Below, in pieces: positions 1 to 5,400 of a stretch of DNA of 7,329 bases; within the stretch, counting starts at the first letter, position 1, and each line of letters begins with the position of its first letter. This DNA is from Pseudomonadota bacterium (GTDB lineage Bacteria > Pseudomonadota > Gammaproteobacteria > Xanthomonadales > Xanthomonadaceae): the NCBI GenBank assembly GCA_019348095.1, contig JAHWKC010000110.1:1-7329 (forward strand), in the 5' to 3' direction. Below the pieces are notes generated by a model. That model did not search any database. It was given only the letters and a program-made list of their open reading frames with translations, and had not been told where the DNA came from. The position numbers were made by a program, and so were the translations under genes.

Positions 1-656
1 GACCGCAGTCGCTGAGCCTGCGCGCATACCTGGCGGCGCTGCGCGGCGGACTCGGCCTGAGCCGCGCGCGCTTTCTGCCGGTGCCGATGCCGCTGGTGCG
101 CGCGGCGGTCGCGATCGGCGCCAAGCTGCCCGGCAGCCTTGCCGACGCCGACACCTTGCGCATGCTCGAACGCGGCAATTGCGCCGACCCCACGCCGATC
201 AGCCGCCTGCTCGGACGCCCACCGCGCCCGGCCGATGCGTTCATCGGCGCGGCGGCGGCGCCGGCGCTGCGTTGCTCGGCGCAACTGCGCCTGTGGCTGC
301 CGCTGCTGCGGCTCAGCGTCGCGCTGGTGTGGCTGGTGACGGGCGTGCTGTCGCTTGGGGTGTATCCGGTCGATGACAGCCTGGCGCTGCTCGCGCGCAC
401 CGGCATCACCGGCGGGCTCGCGCTGTTCGCGCTGTACGCCGGGGCGACGCTGGACCTGGTGTTCGGCGCGGCGACGCTGTTGATGCGGCGAAGGCGCCGG
501 CTGTACCAGGCGCAGCTGCTGGTGATCGTGGCCTACACCGCGATCATCACCTGGCACCTGCCCGGGTTCTGGCTGCACCCCTACGGGCCGATCCTCAAGA
601 ACCTGCCGATGCTCGCGGCGATATGGCTGCTGCACGAGACCGAGGAGCGGACATGA
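1..656 (+). CDS. SDR family oxidoreductase with C-terminal DoxX-like membrane domain (3' part)
   Basis: The 5' end lies outside the window. The frame is open from base 3 and gives 217 visible residues ending in TGA at 654-656. The Rossmann NAD(P)-binding part is not in view. What remains is the end of an SDR/NmrA-type substrate region (about the first 80 residues, with a typical LPVPMPLVRA stretch), followed by about four hydrophobic segments: LWLPLLRLSVALVWLVTGV, GLALFALYAGATLDLVFGA, QLLVIVAYTAIITWHLPGF and ILKNLPMLAAIWLL. The HPYGPILKNLPMLAAIW tail is characteristic of the DoxX-like family attached to SDR proteins. It is probably an inner-membrane-anchored NAD(P)-dependent oxidoreductase or epimerase of unknown substrate. 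It overlaps the next gene by 4 bp, so the two are likely co-translated. An internal ATG at 81 would start a shorter protein, but the open frame upstream and conserved SDR-like residues argue it is not the start. The family call is fairly firm and the substrate is unknown. Confidence 0.8.
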   Translation, partial: PQSLSLRAYLAALRGGLGLSRARFLPVPMPLVRAAVAIGAKLPGSLADADTLRMLERGNCADPTPISRLLGRPPRPADAFIGAAAAPALRCSAQLRLWLPLLRLSVALVWLVTGVLSLGVYPVDDSLALLARTGITGGLALFALYAGATLDLVFGAATLLMRRRRRLYQAQLLVIVAYTAIITWHLPGFWLHPYGPILKNLPMLAAIWLLHETEERT

Positions 657-1132
657 GCGGGCACTTGAACGAGTACACGATCGTGTTGTGGCTGCACATC
701 CTGTCCTCGACGCTGCTGTTCGGCACCGGAATCGGCTCGGCGTTCTACCTGCTGCTCAGCAGCCTCGGCCGTGACCCGCGGGTGGTCGCGGTGGTGGCCG
801 GTCATGTGGTGACGGCCGACTGGCTGTTCACCGCCACGACCATCGTGTTCCAGCCGGCCAGCGGCTTCTATCTGCTGCACCTGGCCGGCATGCCGCTGCA
901 GATGCGCTGGATCGTCTGGTCCCTGGTGCTGTACGCGCTCGCGACCGCGTGCTGGCTGCCGGTGATCTGGCTGCAGATGCGCATGCGCGACATCGCCCGC
1001 GCCGCAGTGCGCGACGGCGGCGCGTTGCCGCCGGCGTACTGGCGGTGCTTCCGGGTGTGGGTGGCGCTCGGGTTTCCGGCGCTGTTCGCGTTCCTGGCGA
1101 TCTTCTACCTGATGGTGGCCAAGCCGGTCTGA
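653..1132 (+). CDS. DUF2269 family integral membrane protein
   Basis: This 159-residue protein is almost entirely hydrophobic. It has about four membrane helices, near residues 8-36, 54-78, 85-108 and 134-155. Family-like features are WLHILSSTLLFGTGIG at 13-28, with a histidine in the first helix (H15), then GHVVTADWLFT at 50-60 and QPASGFYLL at 67-75. I assign it to the DUF2269 (predicted integral membrane) family by these patterns; its biochemical function is not known. The start at 653 was chosen because ATG overlaps the upstream stop as ATGA and sits 5 nt after a strong GAGGAG ribosome site (642-647). An in-frame ATG at 623 lies inside the previous gene with no comparable site. The partner upstream is an SDR-DoxX protein, so a two-gene membrane redox-type unit is plausible. 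The conserved histidines could ligate haem, but that is only a guess. Confidence 0.85.
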   Translation: MSGHLNEYTIVLWLHILSSTLLFGTGIGSAFYLLLSSLGRDPRVVAVVAGHVVTADWLFTATTIVFQPASGFYLLHLAGMPLQMRWIVWSLVLYALATACWLPVIWLQMRMRDIARAAVRDGGALPPAYWRCFRVWVALGFPALFAFLAIFYLMVAKPV

Positions 1133-1162
1133 GGCGGAGGGCCGCGTGCCCCTACGGAACGG

Positions 1163-1786
1163 TCATGCGGGGTCCTCGCCCGACAAGGTCGTGCCGCCGG
1201 CATTGACCGCGAGAATCCGGATCGCGCGATCATCGACTTCCACGATGCTCATCGAGGCCAGCCCGATCTCGATGCGCTGGAACAGGTCCAGCGGGATGCC
1301 GGCGTAGTGCGCGATCGCGGCCTTGATCAGGTCGCCGTGGCTGACCACCGCCACGGTCGCCTGCGGGTGCCGGAGGCGCAGCCTTTCAAGACCGATGATC
1401 ATGCGTGCCTGGGCCTGCAGCATGAACTCGCCATCGGGCACCGGCGCGCAACTGCGCAACGTGTTGAAGCGTTCGAACCGCGGGTCCCCGGCGAGCTCAT
1501 CGAAACTGCCATTGGTCCACTGGCCGAACGCGAGTTCGAGGAAGTCTTCACAGGTCACGACCGGCAGCCCGAGTAGCGTGGCAATCGGTTCGGCGGTTTC
1601 GACGGCGCGCTCCAGCGGACTGCTGTAGAGCGCAGCGATGGCCGCGCCCGCCAATCGTTCGGCCAGCGCGTTGGCCTGGCGGCGGCCGCGTTGGTCCAGG
1701 TGCACGCCGGCCATGCGTCCGGCGAGGGACTTGCCGGACGAGGCGACGGCCGCATGGCGGATCAGGAGAAACCGGGTCACTGGCAT
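1163..1786 (-). CDS. Histidine phosphatase family protein (phosphoglycerate-mutase-like)
   Basis: This 207-residue protein has the complete catalytic set of the histidine phosphatase superfamily. LLIRHA at 7-12 carries the phosphate-accepting H11 and R10. YSSPLERAVETAEPIA at 54-69 has the conserved arginine R60. LELAFGQW at 83-90 supplies the acidic residue (E84), and VVSHGD at 147-152 supplies the second histidine, H150. Length is normal for the cytosolic branch-2-like phosphatases and there is no signal peptide. The LAGRMAGVHLDQRGRRQA stretch resembles the actinobacterial-type putative phosphomutase subfamily (MSMEG_4193-like). The substrate is unknown; alpha-ribazole phosphatase or a sugar-phosphate phosphatase are alternatives. 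The start is secure because an in-frame TGA directly abuts the ATG on its 5' side. It is convergent with the DUF2269 gene (30 bp between stops) and divergent from the pyruvyl transferase gene. Its own ribosome site is weak. Confidence 0.88.
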   Translation of the reverse strand: MPVTRFLLIRHAAVASSGKSLAGRMAGVHLDQRGRRQANALAERLAGAAIAALYSSPLERAVETAEPIATLLGLPVVTCEDFLELAFGQWTNGSFDELAGDPRFERFNTLRSCAPVPDGEFMLQAQARMIIGLERLRLRHPQATVAVVSHGDLIKAAIAHYAGIPLDLFQRIEIGLASMSIVEVDDRAIRILAVNAGGTTLSGEDPA

Positions 1787-1897
1787 TCACTGGCAGGTTG
1801 TGGGCACCGCTTGTGGGTGGGCCGGGACGCTGATGCCGTACGGGTGAAGCCGCGCTCGCCAGGGCACGCGCGGTAAATCGATCACACCATTTCCGGG
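1787..1897. promoter_or_regulatory. Divergent intergenic region, presumed to hold two promoters
   Basis: These 111 bp separate the divergently transcribed histidine phosphatase and pyruvyl transferase genes, so by position they must contain both promoters unless transcription enters from further away. I see no convincing -35/-10 pair on either strand. The only AT-richer patch is around 1874-1890. No clear operator, inverted repeat or riboswitch-like structure was found. The assignment rests on location only. Confidence 0.3.
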
Positions 1898-3016
1898 ATG
1901 AGCGTGGTGAAAATCGGAATCCTCACCTTCCATCGCTGCAACAACTACGGGAGCTACTGGCAGGCGCGCTGCCTGGCCGAAGGGCTGCGCACGCGCGGCC
2001 ACGACGTGGTCATCCTGGATCATGCCTCGCGGCGGATCGATCTGGCCGAATGGAAGTGCGCGTTCCGCCCGACCCTGCCCGATGCGACGCCGAAGGCGGA
2101 CTACCCGCGTTACCGCGAGAAGATCCTGCGGTTCTTTCGCGCGATTGCCGCGCTGCCGCTGTCGACGCGGTTTCCGCTGGATGCACCGCTGGACGCACCT
2201 GCACGGATGGAGCGCTGCGACGTGGTGGTGGTCGGCAGTGACGAGGTGTGGAACCTGCTGCACCCGTGGTATGGGCGCTGCGCGCTGTTCTACGGCGACG
2301 GCGTGGGCGCGCAGCGCCTGGTGTCGTATGCGGCCAGCTTCGGCAACTACGACGGCTGGTGCGGGCTGGAGCCGGCCTGGGCCGAGAAGCTGCGCAACTT
2401 CGAGTCCATTTCGGTGCGCGATCAGTCCTCCCGCGCGATCGTCGAGCAGGCGCTCGGGGTGCAGCCGGAGGTGGTGCTCGATCCGTGCCTGCAGTTCCCC
2501 TTCGGTGCCCCGCTCCCGCTTGAGGACACCGAGCCGGAGGGCGAGCCACTGCCGGCACGTTATCTCGCCTTGTACGGCCACAGCTTTTCGCAGTCGTTCG
2601 TGGAGCAGGTCCGGCGCTGGGCACGGCGCAAGAAGCTGCCGGTGATCAGCATCGGCTACCGCAACGACTGGGCCGACCGCCAGTGGATCGGCGCCGGGCC
2701 GCACGAGTTCGCGCCGTTCATCGCCGGGGCCGAAGCGGTGGTGACCAATTTCTTCCACGGTTGCGTGTTCGCGCTGCGCAACGCCAAGCCTTTCGCCTGC
2801 GAGGAGTCGCGTTACCGCAGCAACAAGCTGCGGGGCCTGATGGCCACCGTCGGCGGGCAGTCCCACCTGTTGGCCGAAGGCGCCGCGGCTGGTGGATGCG
2901 GCCGCCTGCTGGATGCGCCGCCCGGCGCGGCGATGCTCCAGCAAATAGAGCACTTCCGCAGCAGCTCGGACCGTTACCTCGACCGCGCACTGGCCGCCCC
3001 GCCGCAGGCCGGATGA
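1898..3016 (+). CDS. Polysaccharide pyruvyl transferase family protein
   Basis: Members transfer pyruvate from phosphoenolpyruvate onto a sugar as a ketal, adding negative charge to exopolysaccharide, capsule or cell-wall glycans on the cytoplasmic side before export. The 372-residue length suits the family. Visible motifs in order are NNYGSYWQA at 15-23 (the N-terminal NYG.xLQ-like signature), VVVGSDEVWN at 110-119, LVSYAASFGN at 141-150, SVRDQSS at 172-178, VVLDPCL at 192-198, and VVTNFFHGCVFALRNAKPF at 281-299, the donor-site-like block with H288. The start at 1898 is the first ATG after an in-frame TAA at 1874-1876, with only a poor ribosome site in front. Its stop overlaps the start of the FrhB-like gene by ATGA, a pairing typical of surface-glycan loci. 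The acceptor glycan cannot be told from sequence, and no glycosyltransferase is present in the window. Confidence 0.88.
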   Translation: MSVVKIGILTFHRCNNYGSYWQARCLAEGLRTRGHDVVILDHASRRIDLAEWKCAFRPTLPDATPKADYPRYREKILRFFRAIAALPLSTRFPLDAPLDAPARMERCDVVVVGSDEVWNLLHPWYGRCALFYGDGVGAQRLVSYAASFGNYDGWCGLEPAWAEKLRNFESISVRDQSSRAIVEQALGVQPEVVLDPCLQFPFGAPLPLEDTEPEGEPLPARYLALYGHSFSQSFVEQVRRWARRKKLPVISIGYRNDWADRQWIGAGPHEFAPFIAGAEAVVTNFFHGCVFALRNAKPFACEESRYRSNKLRGLMATVGGQSHLLAEGAAAGGCGRLLDAPPGAAMLQQIEHFRSSSDRYLDRALAAPPQAG

Positions 3017-4392
3017 ACGCCGAGCCCGGTCCTGCCGACATCGCCCGCTCCGGCCTGTGCATCGGCTGCGGCAGTTGCGCGGGCCGCTCCGGCGCAGCCG
3101 CGGCGTCGATGCAGTTCGATGCCCACGGACTGCTCCGCCCGGCCGGACCGGACGAGTGGCTGCGCCATGGGCCGGCGGACTTCGCCAGTACCTGCCCGTT
3201 CTCACCGGCAGCCCTGGATGAGGACCGGCTTGCCGCCGAGCTGTTTCCCCACGCGCCGCAGCGCAGCGCCGATGTCGGGCGTTTCGAGGCGGCGTATGTC
3301 GGCCATGTCGCCGAGCAGGACTTCCGGCTGCGCGGCAGCTCCGGGGGCATGGTCAGCTGGGTGGCGGCCGAGTTGCTGCGAAAGGGCCTGATCGACGCGG
3401 TCGCGCACGTCGTCGCGGCCGAGCAGCCCGACCGGGACGGACGGTTCTTCCGCTACCGGATCTCGCGCAGTGCCCGCGATGTCCGCGCCGGCGCGCAGTC
3501 CCGGTACTACCCGATCGAGATGTCGGAGGTGCTCGAGGCGATCGCGGCCGAACCGGGCCGCTACGCCGTGGTCGGTATCCCATGCTTCATCAAGGCAGTG
3601 CAGTTGCTGCGGCGCAAGGACCCGTTGTTCCGGGAGCGCATCGGCTACACGCTGGGGCTGTTCTGCGGGCACATGAAGAGCGCCCGGTTCGTGGAGAGCC
3701 TGGCGCGGCAGATGGAGGTCGAGCTGCACGAGGTGGTCGGCGTGGAGTTCCGGCACAAGGCGCCGGAGCGTCCGGCCAACTGGTACAGCGCCAGGCTCAC
3801 GTTGCGCGATGGCCGCACCGTGAGCCAGGACTGGTGGCACCTGGCCGACGGCGACTGGGGCGCCGGCTTCTTCATGGCCCCGGCCTGCAACTTCTGCGAC
3901 GACGTGGTGGCCGAGACCGCCGACGTGTCCTTCGGCGATGCCTGGGTCGAGCCGTATAGCTCCGACTGGCAGGGCACCAATGTGGTCATGGTGCGCTCGC
4001 CGGCGGTGGCGCAGCTGATCGACGAGGCGGTTTCCGCGGGCCGGCTGCAGCTGGAGGCGGTCGATGACGGCTTCGTCGCGCAGACCCAGGCCGCCGGCCT
4101 GCGCCAGCGCCGCGAAGGCCTCGCCTACCGGCTCGCGCATCGCAGCAGCGGCGTGCCGCCAAGCAAGCGCGTTGCGCCCGACGCGCGTTCGCCGGCGGCG
4201 CGGCGCAAGCTGATCTACCTCACGCGCCGGGCGATCTCGACCTGGAGCCACCGGATGTTCCGCCTCAGCCGCGCGACCGGCAGCAGCGCGCTGTACCTGC
4301 GCTGGGCGCGCGCGGCGACGCGTCTGTACCACGCGCTGACCTACCACCGCGGCCCCCTGGGGCAGATCGTCCGGCGCCTGGGCCTGCGCTGA
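3013..4392 (+). CDS. FrhB-like coenzyme F420 hydrogenase/dehydrogenase beta subunit family protein
   Basis: This 459-residue protein of the FrhB superfamily (flavin and iron-sulfur proteins) starts with a short cysteine motif, LCIGCGSC (C16, C19, C22). The expected fourth ferredoxin cysteine is replaced nearby by RS, and the next cysteine is C61 in STCPFSP. The core follows: RGSSGGMVSWVAAELL at 107-122, VVGIPCFIKAVQLLR at 186-200 (C191), LGLFCGHMKS at 214-223 (C218), and ACNFCDDVVAETADVSFGDAW at 291-311 with paired C292/C295 and the VSFGDAW signature. Residues from about 365 form an arginine-rich tail. ATG at 3013 overlaps the pyruvyl transferase stop; longer upstream in-frame translation would run inside that gene. 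Despite the family name, a role with F420 is unlikely here. Relatives sit in surface polysaccharide clusters beside pyruvyl transferases and may reduce or modify a sugar or lipid carrier. The reaction is unknown and the family call is firm. Confidence 0.87.
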   Translation: MNAEPGPADIARSGLCIGCGSCAGRSGAAAASMQFDAHGLLRPAGPDEWLRHGPADFASTCPFSPAALDEDRLAAELFPHAPQRSADVGRFEAAYVGHVAEQDFRLRGSSGGMVSWVAAELLRKGLIDAVAHVVAAEQPDRDGRFFRYRISRSARDVRAGAQSRYYPIEMSEVLEAIAAEPGRYAVVGIPCFIKAVQLLRRKDPLFRERIGYTLGLFCGHMKSARFVESLARQMEVELHEVVGVEFRHKAPERPANWYSARLTLRDGRTVSQDWWHLADGDWGAGFFMAPACNFCDDVVAETADVSFGDAWVEPYSSDWQGTNVVMVRSPAVAQLIDEAVSAGRLQLEAVDDGFVAQTQAAGLRQRREGLAYRLAHRSSGVPPSKRVAPDARSPAARRKLIYLTRRAISTWSHRMFRLSRATGSSALYLRWARAATRLYHALTYHRGPLGQIVRRLGLR

Positions 4393-4424
4393 GCGGCGGC
4401 GATCGCCCAAGCGACCGTGCGTGC

Positions 4425-5309
4425 TCAGGCGTAGCGCCGCATCATCGCCATGCAGAACTCGGCGAACTCCGCGTTGTCGCGTGGCGGGCTGGTGTGGTGC
4501 GGCTGGATGCCCTTGGATTCGGGCGTGAAGCAGAACGTCACGGTGAGCTCGAACTCCTCGAGCGCAGCCATCATCCGGTCGAACCATCGTTCGGCGTCGG
4601 GCCGCAGGTAGTCGGCCCAGCTCAGCCCGGTGCGCAGGCGGCGCACGCCGAGCCGGCGCAGCCAGCCGACGGCGTCATCGAGGCGGTGGTCCTCGAAGTG
4701 GAACCACTGGCAGATGCCCATCTGCGGCGTGTAGTCGGCGAATTGCGCCAGGGCGAGTTTCGGCGTGCCGTCCTCGCGCAGCAGCCCCATGTGGAAATGC
4801 CGGTAATACGACGAGCCTTCGGCCTCGCGGTGGCGGGTGGTCGCCTCCCACGCCTGCGGCAGGTCGTACAGGCTGTACCAGTGGACGCGCTGGATCCGGT
4901 CCAGCAGCAGTTCGGCGGTCCGGCGCAGGCCGAACTCCTGGACCTCCTCGGCGCCGAAGCTGGACACCCCGACCTCGGTCACCCACACCGGCAATTGGGT
5001 CACCGCTTCGATCTCGGCGATCTTCTCGCGCCACTGGTCCAGCGGCCAGAGGTTCCAGTCCAGCGGAAAGCCGTGCACCGCGACCGCATCGAGGTCCTCG
5101 ATCGCGCCGAAGCCCTGCATGCGCTGGATGAAGAACGGATCGATCGGCGAGATGCCGCCGAGCACCCGCAAGACCTGCGGGAACTCGGCCTTCAGCGCCT
5201 GCGCGGCGGTCCTTACCATGTCGGCGTACATCCGCCATTCCGGGTCGACCTGCACGTCCCAATGCGACTTGTTGTTGGCCTCGTTCCAGAAGGTGACGGC
5301 TTCGATCAT
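4425..5309 (-). CDS. Clan GH-A-like glycoside hydrolase, apparently circularly permuted
   Basis: This 294-residue protein has retaining TIM-barrel hydrolase motifs, close to proteins often named beta-xylosidase or glycosyl hydrolase. The acid/base motif TFWNEANN is at residues 6-13 (E10, normally the end of strand beta4). LGGISPID follows at 50-57 (beta5), AVAVHGF at 75-81 (beta6), PVWVTEVGVSS at 107-117 with nucleophile candidate E112 (beta7), and VHWYSLYD at 142-149 (beta8). After a short linker come MGICQWF at 197-203 (beta1), GVRRLRTGLSWADY at 221-234 (beta2) and LTVTFCFTPES at 255-265 (beta3). The last helix, EFAEFCMAMMRRYA, ends at the stop. The order is therefore beta4-8 then beta1-3. 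No signal peptide is evident, so it is probably cytoplasmic. The start at 5309 is the only usable one: the upstream in-frame codons contain no ATG, GTG or TTG. It lacks a Shine-Dalgarno. It lies downstream of inositol-phosphate synthase on the same strand. The substrate is unknown. Confidence 0.82.
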   Translation of the reverse strand: MIEAVTFWNEANNKSHWDVQVDPEWRMYADMVRTAAQALKAEFPQVLRVLGGISPIDPFFIQRMQGFGAIEDLDAVAVHGFPLDWNLWPLDQWREKIAEIEAVTQLPVWVTEVGVSSFGAEEVQEFGLRRTAELLLDRIQRVHWYSLYDLPQAWEATTRHREAEGSSYYRHFHMGLLREDGTPKLALAQFADYTPQMGICQWFHFEDHRLDDAVGWLRRLGVRRLRTGLSWADYLRPDAERWFDRMMAALEEFELTVTFCFTPESKGIQPHHTSPPRDNAEFAEFCMAMMRRYA

Positions 5310-5380
5310 GTGGTGGCGGCGCCCGGGACAGGGGTGCAGATCGCGGCGCGGCGGCGCGTGGCGGCGCCGCGCGTGGACAT
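5306..5380 (-). CDS. Possible 24-residue leader ORF overlapping the hydrolase start
   Basis: An ATG at 5380 opens a small frame (MSTRGAATRR at its start, ending GAATT) that stops with TGA at 5308-5306. This overlaps the hydrolase ATG as ATGA. The hydrolase start has no Shine-Dalgarno (GCCGCCACCAC precedes it), so translational coupling from this short ORF would explain how it is initiated. The peptide has no recognised motif and is arginine- and alanine-rich, as random GC-rich sequence would be. Its own ribosome site is weak. It may be chance. Confidence 0.15.
   Translation of the reverse strand: MSTRGAATRRRAAICTPVPGAATT
5346..5372 (-). other. GC-rich hairpin between ino1 and the hydrolase gene
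   Basis: On the plus strand GCGCGGCG (5346-5353) and CGCCGCGC (5365-5372) form an 8-bp all-G/C stem around an 11-nt loop. It sits in the 91-bp gap between the inositol-phosphate synthase stop and the hydrolase start. There is no T-run after it on the minus strand, so it is not a standard terminator. It could act as an mRNA processing or stability element, or as an attenuator that lowers hydrolase expression. GC-rich intergenic DNA gives such stems readily. Confidence 0.35.
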
Positions 5381-5400
5381 GCGGATCTCGGTGGTCGGCC

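Noticed and set aside
1133..1162. Possible bidirectional terminator between the convergent DUF2269 and phosphatase genes
   Set aside because: Only a short bulged AGGGC/GCCCCT pairing can be drawn and there is no T-run on either strand.
1811..1840. TTGTGG as a -35 box for the pyruvyl transferase gene
   Set aside because: No acceptable -10 hexamer occurs at 16-18 bp spacing; the match is no better than chance.
2683..3012. Upstream extension of the FrhB-like frame inside the pyruvyl transferase gene
   Set aside because: The sequence there is arginine-rich nonsense, and the cysteine motif of the real protein begins just after ATG 3013 at the ATGA overlap.
1787..3205. A 472-codon open frame on the minus strand opposite the pyruvyl transferase gene
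   Set aside because: It is a GC-driven shadow: arginine-rich translation with no family signature, overlapping two genes with clear motifs.
4398..4407. GGCGATCGCC palindrome between the convergent FrhB-like and hydrolase genes
   Set aside because: Ten bases with no room for a loop and no T-run; such palindromes are common in GC-rich DNA, so it is not called a terminator.
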